DNA from: Phormidium sp. OSCR
Lineage (GTDB): Bacteria > Cyanobacteriota > Cyanobacteriia > Cyanobacteriales > Geitlerinemataceae
NCBI GenBank assembly: GCA_001314905.1
Contig: LJZT01000003.1
Span: forward strand, 4,392 to 68,391
Direction of reading: 5' to 3'
DNA length: 64,000 bases
Made by a program: the position numbers and the translations under genes. This document shows positions 16,955 through 26,030 of the stretch, piece after piece. Below the pieces are notes generated by a model. The model was not told the DNA's origin. It worked only from the letters and a program-made list of their open reading frames with translations, and did no database searches. Each line of letters opens with the position of its first letter. Within the stretch, counting starts at the first letter, position 1.

Positions 16955-17551
16955 ATGACTCCTGAAGGAACTTGGACGATCGCCGAGGCCAAAACCATGG
17001 CCGGAACCCCTTATAGCGGAACGGTACAGATCTCCCGTACCGGTTCGGTGTATCAAATCTTTTGGTTGAGCGATCGCAGTAACTTTTCCGGTCTCGGCTT
17101 CTATCACGATAACCGCCTCTGTGTCGGCTGGAGTTTAGATAGCTCCTTCCGCGTCGTCGTCTATCGGATTCACCGCGATGGAACCCTAGAGGGACAATGG
17201 ACAACCCCGCAGATGTTTCCCGAATTTGGAACCGAACAAGCCACATCTGCGCCCTCTCAAGAGGTTGGAGGACTCTATCAGGTGTCGGGAACCTATCCTA
17301 AAAAACAACCCCCCTACACCACCAGTCTGGCCATTGGCCAAAAAGAACAGATTTATCACCTCACCAGCAGCGGTAGCCCCAAGTTACAGGGAATTGGCCT
17401 GCGTAGCGGTGACTGGTTAGTCACCAACTGGGGCTATGACGGTAAATTTGGGGTCATGGTCTATGAAATCGACCGTGACATCGCCGAAGGACGCTGGACT
17501 CGTCCAGGGACCAATCAGGTAGGGATCGAGAAATTGTTAAAGATTTGTTAA
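16955..17551 (+). CDS. Protein of two repeated beta-rich halves, unknown function
   Basis: 198 residues. The first half (about 1-85) and second half (about 103-190) share a pattern: GTWTIAEAKTMAGTPYSGT against GLYQVSGTYPKKQPPYTTS, GLGFYHDNRLCVGW against GIGLRSGDWLVTNW, and VVVYRIHRDGTLEGQWT against VMVYEIDRDIAEGRWT. This looks like an internal duplication of a small beta-barrel-like unit. No signal peptide is visible. It is convergent with the CRR6 gene, 7 bp apart. Confidence 0.75.
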   Translation: MTPEGTWTIAEAKTMAGTPYSGTVQISRTGSVYQIFWLSDRSNFSGLGFYHDNRLCVGWSLDSSFRVVVYRIHRDGTLEGQWTTPQMFPEFGTEQATSAPSQEVGGLYQVSGTYPKKQPPYTTSLAIGQKEQIYHLTSSGSPKLQGIGLRSGDWLVTNWGYDGKFGVMVYEIDRDIAEGRWTRPGTNQVGIEKLLKIC

Positions 17552-17558
17552 GAGTTCC

Positions 17559-18044
17559 CTAACCCTGTCCCAGCAATAAGTCAAACAAACCCTCGTCGAG
17601 TTCATAGCCAAGAAGCTGGGACATCGCCTTAAGGCGAGAGCGACTCGGACAGCCCTGTTCTTCGAGCCAACTCGCCAGAATGAAGATTTTGCTCATCAAG
17701 AAGATTTCCAGGGCTTCTGGGTTGAATTGGATGCCCTCAGTGCGATGAAACTCATGGGGAACCAACATGGCCACATAGCGGGCCAACTCACCACTCGACC
17801 AGTCGAGGAACAGGGGAAGCCAGGGATAGGCCGCATCGAGACGGATAAACCAAAGACGAATTTCGGGAATCTCTGACAATTCCCGAGGATCGCTCGGCTC
17901 ACGAGGAATGTCAATCTGAAACCGCAGAGACTGCTCAGCATCAGCAATACCGCGCTCAAGCTGTTGGGCGATCGCCTCCCGGGCCGGGCTTAAATCCAAG
18001 CTTTCAATCGTCGTGGCGTCGAGGTGAATCTCATTCGTGGACAT
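17559..18044 (-). CDS. CRR6-family NDH-1 assembly (NdhI maturation) factor
   Basis: 161 residues, as in cyanobacterial CRR6 proteins. The signature stretch IPREPSDPRELSEIPEIRL followed by WFIRLDAAYPWLPLFLDW and LVPHEFHRTEG is what I recognise. In plants CRR6 helps mature NdhI, the iron-sulfur subunit of the photosynthetic NDH-1 complex; a similar role here is inferred from the family. No metal-binding or catalytic motif is visible. Assignment is by memory of the family and could be checked by one profile search. Confidence 0.75.
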   Translation of the reverse strand: MSTNEIHLDATTIESLDLSPAREAIAQQLERGIADAEQSLRFQIDIPREPSDPRELSEIPEIRLWFIRLDAAYPWLPLFLDWSSGELARYVAMLVPHEFHRTEGIQFNPEALEIFLMSKIFILASWLEEQGCPSRSRLKAMSQLLGYELDEGLFDLLLGQG

Positions 18045-18304
18045 GAACAGTGCCGCCTTTGAAAATACTAGAGTAGGATGGTTTTCTAACCTTTTCTACC
18101 CTACTGTATTGGCTCTCCTCCAAGCTAGGAGTAACGCTGATCGCACCCCCCGCCCCAAGTGGGTACGTTACAATGGCTCATAGATGGAAACAAAAGTCCC
18201 CTTCCATAAGATAGATTTTTAACTCTGGCCGATTCTTGACTTAATGTTCATTTCGCCAAGAGTCGTCAGCCTCCCCCTGTTGATAGCAAGCCAAACCTAG
18301 ACTG

Positions 18305-18796
18305 ATGAAACATGAGGCGATCGCCCTAAAACCCATACGCTCCCTTCAAGACGCTCTCGATCGCTGCCAAGCCCTGGGAATGAGATTGAGTCGCCAACGT
18401 CGGCTCATCCTCGAACTTCTCTGGGAGGTTCAGGATCACGTCTGCGCCCGGGACATCTACGATCAACTCAGTCGCGCTGGCAAAGAGATCGGCTATACGT
18501 CCGTGTATCAAAACCTAGAAGCCCTATCGAGTCACGGCATTATCGAATGTATCGAACGCTCCGACGGCCGCCTCTATGGTAACATTAGTGACCCTCATAG
18601 CCATATCAACTGTCTCGATAGTCAGCAAATTCTCGATGTGTTTGTCGAACTTCCCCCGGACTTAATTGAACGCATTGAAGCCGAAACCGGGGTTCGCATC
18701 ACCGACTATCGCATTGACTTCTTTGGCTATCGAAATCCTGAACCGGAGGCTTCTGCGCCAACAGATAGCGTTGAGGCTATCCCAGTTGATTCTTAA
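18305..18796 (+). CDS. Fur-family regulator, PerR/FurC-like
   Basis: 163 residues. The winged helix (about 15-95) has RLSRQRRLILELLWEVQDHV and GYTSVYQNLEALSSHGIIEC, typical recognition-helix sequence. The metal-sensing region is YGNISDPHSHINC. The usual structural zinc CxxC pairs are absent; only isolated Cys residues remain. The N-terminus (KPIRSLQDALDRCQALGM) matches my memory of cyanobacterial FurC, which responds to peroxide. It precedes an ABC permease gene by 18 bp, so it may share a transcript. Confidence 0.85.
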   Translation: MKHEAIALKPIRSLQDALDRCQALGMRLSRQRRLILELLWEVQDHVCARDIYDQLSRAGKEIGYTSVYQNLEALSSHGIIECIERSDGRLYGNISDPHSHINCLDSQQILDVFVELPPDLIERIEAETGVRITDYRIDFFGYRNPEPEASAPTDSVEAIPVDS

Positions 18797-18814
18797 CGAT
18801 ACCCGCCTTCCGTT

Positions 18815-19699
18815 ATGACGAGCGCCCCCAAACCTTCCCTCAACCCCACAGCACCTCGCAAACGTGCCAATCTCTCAATCCGGTTGATGTGGGTGGGGCT
18901 AGTCATCACCGGGGTCTTTATCCTCATCGCCCTCACCGCCCCCCTCTTGCAAGGGGTGGGCTTGATCCAAAGTCCTAGAGAACTCCTCGATAATCCCATT
19001 CACCAGCCCCCCTCCTGGGGGCATTGGTTTGGTACAACTCGCCTAGGCTACGATGTCTTCTCCCGCACCCTCTACGGCTCCCAGTCGGCGTTAAAAGTGG
19101 TGGTTTTAGCCACGTTACTCAGTATTTTGACGGGAGTCCCCCTCGGACTGGCCAGCGGCTATCTCGGGGGCAAAATTGACCGGCTCTTGCTGTTCGTCAT
19201 GGATGTCATCTATACCCTACCGGGGTTATTGTTATCCATTACCTTGGCGTTTGTGGTCGGGCGGGGCTTGTTTAATGCGGCTTTAGCTCTGAGTATTGCC
19301 TATGTCCCCCAGTATTATCGGGTGGTGCGCAACCACACCGTCAGCATTAAAACCGAGTTATATGTCGAAGCCGCCCAAGCCATGGGGGCCTCGACTTGGC
19401 GCATTCTCTCGAAATATCTCTTTTTCAACGCCATTCAGACGGTTCCAGTTCTCTTTGCTCTTAATGCAGCTGATGCGATCGCCATCCTCGGCGGACTCGG
19501 CTTTCTTGGGTTAGGACTCCCCGAAGCCACCCCAGAATGGGGCAATGACCTCCGCCAAGCCCTCGAAGCGCTCCCCACCGGGATTTGGTGGACAGCCCTG
19601 TTTCCGGGCTTAGCCATGACCCTGATGGTGATTGGTTTGTCTCTGTTGGGGGAAGGCTTGAACGAGTTTGTTAACCCGAAGCTACGGCAAAATCGTTGA
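18815..19699 (+). CDS. ABC transporter permease, OppC/DppC family
   Basis: 294 residues with the N-terminal membrane segment (about 24-46) and five or six more. The ATPase-contacting EAA loop is EAAQAMGASTWRILSKYLFF. The WFGTTRLGYDVFSRTLYGS stretch is characteristic of OppC/DppC subunits of peptide or nickel importers. No OppB, OppA or ATPase gene lies nearby, so partners must be elsewhere, as often in cyanobacteria. It ends 29 bp inside the convergent C15 gene. Confidence 0.93.
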   Translation: MTSAPKPSLNPTAPRKRANLSIRLMWVGLVITGVFILIALTAPLLQGVGLIQSPRELLDNPIHQPPSWGHWFGTTRLGYDVFSRTLYGSQSALKVVVLATLLSILTGVPLGLASGYLGGKIDRLLLFVMDVIYTLPGLLLSITLAFVVGRGLFNAALALSIAYVPQYYRVVRNHTVSIKTELYVEAAQAMGASTWRILSKYLFFNAIQTVPVLFALNAADAIAILGGLGFLGLGLPEATPEWGNDLRQALEALPTGIWWTALFPGLAMTLMVIGLSLLGEGLNEFVNPKLRQNR

Positions 19700-20237
19700 A
19701 CCGCTCAGAGGCGAGGGGATACACTGTGGGAGTCCACGAGACCAGCCGCTGTAGGACCTGTTGGGCCTCCTCGACAATGGCAGGCCAAGCCGGTTCCTCA
19801 GACGTGGGAACATGGAGAAATACAGCTTGAGTGGGCAAGTTAGCAGCGGCGATCGCCGACAAGACCCGATAATAGGTGGCATTACAGACAAACCGGCCCG
19901 CGTGATAACTCACGTCCGTATGAGGGAGTCCCGCCACGAGATCCCAAACATCGATGGGGGTGCAATAACTCCGCAACCCCTGCACCGCGCGGCGTTCCAC
20001 CGTCAGACGCGATCGCCCCTCCGCCATCCCGGCCAACACCACCCAGCGCGGTTGCACCTGTCTAATGGTGTCGAGGAGAAGGTCTGAGGCTTGTTGGGTA
20101 TTAACAGGGAGTTGTCGCAACAGTAGCGAGGCCTCGGGTAAGCCACCCTGATGCTGTAATTGAGCCAAGAGATCATCACTGGAGTTGCTACGGTGATGAG
20201 GTTTCCAGATATCGAAGGATGACAACAGTAGGGACAT
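19671..20237 (-). CDS. Peptidase C15 (pyroglutamyl-peptidase I)-like protein
   Basis: 188 residues from ATG 20237. The open frame extends to 20330, but similarity starts at MSLLLSSFDIWKPHHRSNSS. The family catalytic triad Glu-Cys-His can be placed at Glu81 (LTVERRAVQG), Cys118 (AGRFVCNATYYR) and His142 (VFLHVPTSE). Family enzymes remove N-terminal pyroglutamate. The first loop deviates from the usual GFxPFGG motif, so activity is uncertain. The last 29 bp overlap the convergent permease gene. Confidence 0.8.
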   Translation of the reverse strand: MSLLLSSFDIWKPHHRSNSSDDLLAQLQHQGGLPEASLLLRQLPVNTQQASDLLLDTIRQVQPRWVVLAGMAEGRSRLTVERRAVQGLRSYCTPIDVWDLVAGLPHTDVSYHAGRFVCNATYYRVLSAIAAANLPTQAVFLHVPTSEEPAWPAIVEEAQQVLQRLVSWTPTVYPLASERFNDFAVASG

Positions 20238-20326
20238 GGACCAGTTAATCGTTAACAGTGAACAGCCAACAATTGTCCATTGTTGATAGTGGTTATTCCT
20301 AACTGTCCTCTGACCCTTGCTCTGTG

Positions 20327-21544
20327 TCAATCAGGCAACGAATGGTTGACTAGATTTTCGGGGTTCGGCACCACCGAGGCAAAGGGGTTTTTAACTTCCG
20401 GGATGTCCTGACCAATTTTGACCATATTTTCGTAGTTATTTTGGGCCTTGAGTTCATACTCACGACGCTCTTGAGCCTCTTTGTCTCCATAGAGGAAGGA
20501 AAACAGCCCAAATCGTCGTCCTGCGGTCACATCCGTGGCTTCGTGCATGAGGCTACAGGAAAAAATCACAGCTGATCCCAATCCTGGCCGATAGAGATGA
20601 CCTCCATATTCGGGAAAACGCAGATACCCCCCTTCATACTCACCCGTATTCAGGTTGAGAGACATGGCAAAGCGTCGATGGGCTGTGCCGCCAGTGGTAT
20701 TATCCCGGTGGGGACGGAAATAACCGCCGCGACTCGAATCGTAACCACCGATGCGATAGTCTTCCCGACGAGTTACGTCAAAGGAAAAGGCCTTTTGCAC
20801 TTCAGGGAAGACTCGTCGTTTCATCACGCTGTCAAGATAGCGCAATAACTCCAGGTCTTTAATGAAATGGTCGCGGCGGATTTTGTGGGAATAGTTGATT
20901 ACGCCAATGGTTTTATTGCCTTCCCGTCGCATTGAACCGGATTCACTGTTATCACCTTCCCATAACTCGATCAGATGTTGACAGATATCCGGGGGAAGCA
21001 CTCGGGGAATGAGCAAGACGGGGGCTTGCTGGATCACCTCGCGGGGAGTCTCCTGGGGAATTTGGCGAATGTCATCTAAGATGGTGGCGATCGCCTGTGG
21101 GGGGTCGGCCAGGCTATAGATACCCATGATGGTTAAATTGGCATCGAGCAAGACAGCAGTGCGAGTATAAATGAGATAAGGGTCTTGCTCAGGATCATCA
21201 CTGTCCTGGTTGTAGAGGACTCCATATTTGCGGCTGGTTTGACCGTTCACGTCAGACAACAGCCCGAAGCTGAGTTGTTCAGCGTCCCGGAACTGTTGAC
21301 GCTTGTCTGGGGCATCGAGGCTAATACTAAACACCTGGACGTTTAAAGACTCGAACCGGGCGATCGCCCCCTGGAACTCACGAGCAATCTCTTGGCATTT
21401 CGGGTTAGCGTCATTGCCATAAAACACAAGTATCGTCGGCTTGCCCACCACATCGCGGAGAATGAGATAATCATTGTCGGGAGTCGGAAGTCCCAGAAGG
21501 GGGGCGGGATCACCAATACTCAGAGTTTGGGTTTGAAAAGCCAT
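20327..21544 (-). CDS. Peroxiredoxin-2OG/Fe(II) oxygenase fusion protein
   Basis: 405 residues from ATG 21544; an in-frame ATG at 21574 adds 10 residues and cannot be excluded. Residues 1-165 form an AhpC/TSA-like thioredoxin fold with a candidate peroxidatic Cys50 (FYGNDANPKCQEIA). Residues 170-360 form a prolyl-4-hydroxylase-like 2OG oxygenase: iron ligands His279 and Asp281 (FRPHRDNTTGG) and His334 (LMHEATDVTAGRR), with 2OG-binding Arg344. The tail after 360 is unassigned. One chain may thus carry a redox-active thiol and an iron hydroxylase. Substrate unknown. Confidence 0.88.
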   Translation of the reverse strand: MAFQTQTLSIGDPAPLLGLPTPDNDYLILRDVVGKPTILVFYGNDANPKCQEIAREFQGAIARFESLNVQVFSISLDAPDKRQQFRDAEQLSFGLLSDVNGQTSRKYGVLYNQDSDDPEQDPYLIYTRTAVLLDANLTIMGIYSLADPPQAIATILDDIRQIPQETPREVIQQAPVLLIPRVLPPDICQHLIELWEGDNSESGSMRREGNKTIGVINYSHKIRRDHFIKDLELLRYLDSVMKRRVFPEVQKAFSFDVTRREDYRIGGYDSSRGGYFRPHRDNTTGGTAHRRFAMSLNLNTGEYEGGYLRFPEYGGHLYRPGLGSAVIFSCSLMHEATDVTAGRRFGLFSFLYGDKEAQERREYELKAQNNYENMVKIGQDIPEVKNPFASVVPNPENLVNHSLPD

Positions 21545-21646
21545 ATCGAGAACAGTCGACCATCGTCGTTGCATTCAACCCATCTGTTATCGCTGATGAG
21601 GATGAAACCTAGATGAAACTATGATGAGAATTTTCTCATGGTTAGA

Positions 21647-22312
21647 TTATCGGAAACGATAGCCGCAACCTCTGACGGTTTCAATGCGATCGGTGTTGAG
21701 CTTTTTGCGTAGATAGCCCACATAGACATCGACGACATTAGACATGGGTTCAGCGTCATAGCCCCAAACATGGCTAAGCAGTTGGGCACGACTGAGAACT
21801 TGGCCTCGATGGCGGAGGAAGGTTTCGACGAGGGTAAATTCTCGGGCCGACAACTCGATGGGGCGATCACCGACACAGACGCGACGGGTGCGTAAGTCTA
21901 AGGAAATCTCCCCTACCTTTAGCTGCATGGCGGTACGGGTGCGATCGCGTTCCTGATGACGCAGTTGAACGCGAACCCGGGCCAGAAGTTCTTCAAAGCG
22001 AAACGGTTTCGTGAGATAGTCGTCAGCCCCTCCCTCTAGGGCGGAGACTTTATCGTAAATGTCATCTCGGGCCGTGAGAATCACGATGGGGATATCTTCA
22101 CCCCGGCCACGAATTTCGGCGATGGCCTGTAATCCGTCTTTTTTCGGAATCCCTAAATCGAGAACGAGCAAATCAAAATGCTGTCCTTCGGCCAGTTCGA
22201 CCGTTGTTTCTCCATCACTGACGACGGTTGTTGTAAAGCCATGAGCGCGAAATCCTTTTTCTAAAAAGGCGGTAATTCGGGGTTCATCTTCAGCGATTAG
22301 GATGCGAGGCAT
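21647..22312 (-). CDS. OmpR-family response regulator
   Basis: 221 residues from ATG 22312. A longer frame from TTG 22402 overlaps the kinase stop but adds sequence unlike a receiver. The receiver domain has the acidic pair in LIAEDEPR, phospho-acceptor Asp52 (LLVLDLGIP) and Lys102 (YLTKPF). The C-terminal winged helix ends in the usual VRGCGYRFR. It is the partner of the sensor kinase immediately upstream, transcribed together. The stimulus is unknown. Confidence 0.95.
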   Translation of the reverse strand: MPRILIAEDEPRITAFLEKGFRAHGFTTTVVSDGETTVELAEGQHFDLLVLDLGIPKKDGLQAIAEIRGRGEDIPIVILTARDDIYDKVSALEGGADDYLTKPFRFEELLARVRVQLRHQERDRTRTAMQLKVGEISLDLRTRRVCVGDRPIELSAREFTLVETFLRHRGQVLSRAQLLSHVWGYDAEPMSNVVDVYVGYLRKKLNTDRIETVRGCGYRFR

Positions 22313-22398
22313 GGGACGATCTGGCAAGAGACAAAAGATACAAGCTAAAAGACCAAAGGAAATTAACCTGTTGTTTGTTTTCAAGACGATCGCTTCCG

Positions 22399-23784
22399 TC
22401 AAGATGTTTCTAGGGGCAGATAAAGACGAAAGGTCGAGCCTTGATCTATCATACTTTCGACCTGAATCTGACCTCCATGAGCTTGGGCGATCGCTCGTAC
22501 AATCGCCAGACCTAAACCTGAGCCATCTTCTCGGGACGTGATTCCATTCCCGCGCTCAAAACGCTCAAAAATTCGAGCTTGGTTCTCCGCCGTAATCCCG
22601 CATCCACTGTCTTCTAGCCAAATGCAGATCCGGCCTATTTCTCGCTCAGCCCCCAAAATGATATCATCTCCGGGTTTCGTGTGTTTTGTGGCATTGTCCG
22701 CCAAGTTGATGAGAGCTTGTGTTAGACGCTGGCGATCGCCCACGAGTTTCACGTTCGGTCGTTCTGCAAGGTGCCAATGACGATTCCCTAAGGCTGTAAT
22801 CTTCCTAAAAACGTCTCCCATCAGATAAGGTAGATCAATCACCTCTAAATTTAAAAAATCGGGACGTTCTGACTTCGCGAGGAGCAACAAATTATTGATT
22901 AAGCCACTCATGCGATCAAGTTCATCCTCAACAATCGCAACAGTTTCTTGCTGTTCGTTCGGGTCAGGTCCCATCAACTCTAAATGACCCTGAATAATCG
23001 TAATTGGAGTGCGTAATTCATGACCAATATCGTTGAGAAGGTCTCGTTGACTGGTGAACGCCATTTCTAGGCGATCGAGCATTTCATTAAAGCGTACTGT
23101 CAACTGGGTTAACTCATCATCGCCTCGGACCGGAATACGCTGAGCCAAATTGCTCTCACTAATCGAGTCTACGGTTTCTCTCAGCACTCGCAGGGGGCTG
23201 AGGGTGCGTCCTGCAACCCACCACGTGAGGACTGCAAATCCGATAAATACGCTTAACGACACTTGAATGGCAACAACAACGGCTTCGCGAATTTCGGCAA
23301 TTTCTCCCTCCATCGATTGCACAATAATCAACATTGCTTCGACCTCTTCGGTGGCGATCGCACTCGATCTATAAATTAAAGTATCTGTTCGGGTTGTATA
23401 TTGTCCTTGTCTGGACGTATCAAGACTCACCAGTTGATTGAGGATATAGGGATTATTTTGTAAGCTTTTAGGCAATGCAGTTGGACTAGATTTATAAATT
23501 TCATTATCTAAAAACGTGATGATAAAAATTCCATCATAGGGAATGGTTTGATTGATATACTCATCAAAAGCATCGCGAATCTCGGAGTTGTTAACTTGAC
23601 TTAAATCTCTAGTTTTAAAATTAAATCTAGTATTAAAATTCTCAATTCCTTGGTCGAGGTTATGGTGAGTTCGCTCTTGCAGTCGTAGCCACAACACTTG
23701 ATAAATTGCCATGATTGATAAAATCATAGAGCCTATCATCAAGCCAAAGTAGCTAATTAAAATCCGTAAACGAATCCTAGACAT
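22399..23784 (-). CDS. Membrane sensor histidine kinase
   Basis: 461 residues. Two membrane segments (about 8-32 and 168-191) frame a periplasmic sensor region of about 135 residues. A HAMP linker (about 192-245), HisKA with phospho-acceptor His255 (NDIGHELRTPITIIQGH) and an HATPase domain (N-box LINLADNATKHTK, G-boxes DSGCGI and GSGLGLAIVRAIAQ) follow. It phosphorylates the response regulator encoded just downstream. The sensor region matches nothing I recognise. Confidence 0.95.
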   Translation of the reverse strand: MSRIRLRILISYFGLMIGSMILSIMAIYQVLWLRLQERTHHNLDQGIENFNTRFNFKTRDLSQVNNSEIRDAFDEYINQTIPYDGIFIITFLDNEIYKSSPTALPKSLQNNPYILNQLVSLDTSRQGQYTTRTDTLIYRSSAIATEEVEAMLIIVQSMEGEIAEIREAVVVAIQVSLSVFIGFAVLTWWVAGRTLSPLRVLRETVDSISESNLAQRIPVRGDDELTQLTVRFNEMLDRLEMAFTSQRDLLNDIGHELRTPITIIQGHLELMGPDPNEQQETVAIVEDELDRMSGLINNLLLLAKSERPDFLNLEVIDLPYLMGDVFRKITALGNRHWHLAERPNVKLVGDRQRLTQALINLADNATKHTKPGDDIILGAEREIGRICIWLEDSGCGITAENQARIFERFERGNGITSREDGSGLGLAIVRAIAQAHGGQIQVESMIDQGSTFRLYLPLETS

Positions 23785-23855
23785 GGACTTTCTCCAGGAA
23801 TTACACCCGTTTATTGACTTATCTCACTCAAACCATGGTCGCTGTTTTTTTGAGC

Positions 23856-24452
23856 TTATCGTGGCTGTTGTAATCGCTGCCGGACAACCTCAATCGTGCG
23901 ATCGCTCCACGCCATCATACCATGAGGAATAACCTTAACTTGCACCACCTCACCCACTGGCAAACAGCAATGATGAGCCGGAACAATAATAAAATCCCAA
24001 AAGGTCCAAATACTGGTCATCTCCAGATTGAGTTTCTCCAAATCCCCATTTAAATCCTGCAACAACCGACTCCCCGGCCGCATCTCTAACCCGGTTCGCC
24101 GAGGAAAGGTATACGCAAACCAAGTTCCAAAATGAGGCGAGGCGATGCTAATAAACCGTTGAACTCGGTCAACTCCCCCCAACCGTTGTAGATAGTAGCG
24201 ACTAACAATTCCTCCCATACTCAACCCCACTAAATCAAAGGAAGACTCAGCCGGTAGAGTGCTGTCGATAAATTCTGCAAGTTGTCCCGCTACATCAGAC
24301 AAACTTAACGCACCCCAATGATGATACAAATCGGGGGTATAAACCCTGTAGCCGTCTTGCTCTAATTGCTGTTTCATCTTCGCAAATACCTTCGATTGGC
24401 GAAAAATTCCGTGAACCAAAATAACATTTTTTTCAGGATGTATTGCAGACAT
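23856..24452 (-). CDS. Alpha/beta hydrolase, lipase-like
   Basis: 198 residues. The oxyanion-hole region is VILVHGIFRQ and the nucleophile elbow is LVGLSMGGIVSRYYL, with Ser as nucleophile. A catalytic His is likely in VKVIPHGMMAWSD. This resembles the short triacylglycerol-lipase/PGAP1-like group. No signal peptide is present, so it is probably cytoplasmic. Substrate unknown. Confidence 0.87.
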   Translation of the reverse strand: MSAIHPEKNVILVHGIFRQSKVFAKMKQQLEQDGYRVYTPDLYHHWGALSLSDVAGQLAEFIDSTLPAESSFDLVGLSMGGIVSRYYLQRLGGVDRVQRFISIASPHFGTWFAYTFPRRTGLEMRPGSRLLQDLNGDLEKLNLEMTSIWTFWDFIIVPAHHCCLPVGEVVQVKVIPHGMMAWSDRTIEVVRQRLQQPR

Positions 24453-24586
24453 AAAACCCCAATTTTTTTAGATAAAATTACAGTAAACTATCCTAAATTA
24501 TAGCAATCCAAGCGTAGCTTCAGACATTCCAAAACCCGAGAAAATAACGACTTACGGCCCCTTGCCATCCCCTTACTGGAGGGTGA

Positions 24587-24625
24587 TGTTGCCTGTTGCC
24601 TGTTGCCTGTTCCCTATTCCCTCCC
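24587..24625. repeat. Short heptamer repeats (TTGCCTG / TTCCCTA type)
   Basis: Three TTGCCTG-type units (24590-24610) are followed by one TTCCCTA unit and CCCTCCCG. The rest of the gap 24453-24631 shows no gene. Confidence 0.6.
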
Positions 24626-24631
24626 GTTGCC

Positions 24632-25339
24632 TCATAGCAACGACGACTGTAAATAAAACGCTAAGGTTGCACTGCCAACGGGAACCGTCAAATTATCTAA
24701 TCCTAAGGTCGAAAAAGATTCCAATAGAGTGGCAACCATCGCTACTAGCAAGGATACTAAAATAAGTTCCGTCCAGTTGGCCCCAGAGGCCAGTAACACA
24801 AACTGGCTGATGAGATAACTAATCACAAACATGGCCGAGGTTCCCTCAACACTTTTCGTCATCCCCAAAACACGATAGCGATGACGACCAAACCGCATTC
24901 CCACTAACGCCGCACAGCCATCACCCCAGGTCATAATTAGGATTCCCAGAGCCGTATAATAAGGAGAAGTTTGCCAAAATGCGGCAATCAAAACCCCAAT
25001 ACTGACGGCATAAAAGAAAGTTCCGAGGCTTTGACGACCAATACTATTGACCCCCGGAAGCAGGGGAAACCAGTAAGATAGCAAAGCCGCAAACCCGGCG
25101 ACAATCGCCGCTGCAATGCCAATCCAGGCCGGGATTCCCAATCCCCAGGCGATAAGGATGACGTTTCCGGTGCCGATATGGACGATTTTACGGCTAAACT
25201 CAGGGTTAAGATGGCGGCGGCGGTAGAGTCCTTCGGCGGTGGCTAACACTAACCCCAACCAAACGACAACTAATCCACTGGAGAACCACAGAGGGATTGG
25301 GGTTAGGGAACGTCCGAACTCTAGCATGACATCTGGCAC
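24632..25339 (-). CDS. Phytol/polyprenol kinase family membrane protein (VTE5/DGK1-like)
   Basis: 235 residues with six or seven membrane segments. Family signatures are LNPEFSRKIVHIGTGNVILI near the N-terminus, IMTWGDGCAALVGMRFGRHR and KSVEGTSAMFVISYLIS. The family uses CTP or ATP to phosphorylate phytol, dolichol or diacylglycerol. In cyanobacteria members salvage phytol for tocopherol and chlorophyll, which is the likeliest role (inference). A start at ATG 25327 (MLEFGRSL) is also possible. Confidence 0.88.
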   Translation of the reverse strand: MPDVMLEFGRSLTPIPLWFSSGLVVVWLGLVLATAEGLYRRRHLNPEFSRKIVHIGTGNVILIAWGLGIPAWIGIAAAIVAGFAALLSYWFPLLPGVNSIGRQSLGTFFYAVSIGVLIAAFWQTSPYYTALGILIMTWGDGCAALVGMRFGRHRYRVLGMTKSVEGTSAMFVISYLISQFVLLASGANWTELILVSLLVAMVATLLESFSTLGLDNLTVPVGSATLAFYLQSSLL

Positions 25340-25477
25340 AAGAGGATTGAGGGAAGGGTTAGGGGGGGCTGAACATTCTCCATAGTATTGTTTATGGGGA
25401 CGGTTAATCGCGACAGGAAACCTAGACCCATTCTAGGAGCGTTCATCGCCGCTATACCATGATAGGAGGAAGCCTCA

Positions 25478-25735
25478 ATGTTGAATGCGATCGCCAAAAA
25501 AGTATTCTTAACCCTCATTCGGGCCTATCGTCTCCTGATTTCTCCCTGGACGTTGCCCTCCTGTCGCTTTCACCCCACCTGTTCCACCTACGCCGTCGAA
25601 GCCATTGAGCGATTTGGCCCCTGGCGAGGGGGTCTGTTGGCATTGCGCCGTCTGTTGCGCTGTCATCCCTTCCATCCTGGCGGATATGATCCCGTCCCCC
25701 CAAACGAGTCAACTGCCGTTTCTAGGGACTCCTAG
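25478..25735 (+). CDS. yidD: Membrane protein insertion efficiency factor
   Basis: 85 residues. The family core [20 protein letters not shown] and [13 protein letters not shown], then [17 protein letters not shown], is unmistakable. YidD is a small membrane-associated protein that helps YidC insert membrane proteins. Here it stands alone, without rpmH, rnpA or yidC beside it. AGGAGGA precedes the ATG at a good distance. Confidence 0.96.
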   Translation: MLNAIAKKVFLTLIRAYRLLISPWTLPSCRFHPTCSTYAVEAIERFGPWRGGLLALRRLLRCHPFHPGGYDPVPPNESTAVSRDS

Positions 25736-25809
25736 CCCCCGCTATGGCAACGATTATGGGGGAGAACTATCCGCCTAAAGTTGTTATGCTAAGTTTTATG
25801 ACGGCCGTG

Positions 25810-25844
25810 TCGGGGTCTAGGGGTCTCTGAGGCTCTGACCCCGA
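25810..25844. other. 8-bp hairpin in a 295-bp gap
   Basis: TCGGGGTC at 25810-25817 pairs with 25837-25844 across a 19-base loop. No T-run follows, so it is not a clear terminator. It lies between yidD and the DUF4079 gene. Confidence 0.5.
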
Positions 25845-25937
25845 TACAACGCCTTTGGAGAACAAAAATCGCAGTTGACCGAGGTCGACAGACTTGAACT
25901 CAACTCAAAAGGAATACAATGAGAGAGTCGTTGAATC

Positions 25938-25985
25938 GTGAGTTGAACCATGAGTTGAATCATGAGTTGAACCATGAGTTGAACC
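25938..25985. repeat. Four 12-bp tandem repeats
   Basis: The unit ATGAGTTGAACC occurs four times with two single-base changes, 46 bp upstream of the DUF4079 gene. A degenerate fifth unit may precede it. It could lie in the 5' leader of that gene. Confidence 0.85.
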
Positions 25986-26030
25986 ATCAACAGTCGACTG
26001 CCATCTTGCTTACTATCGAGGAGAACCCCA

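Noticed and set aside
22312-22402. TTG start for the response regulator overlapping the kinase stop
   Set aside because: The extra 30 residues do not resemble a receiver domain; ATG 22312 gives a perfect start.
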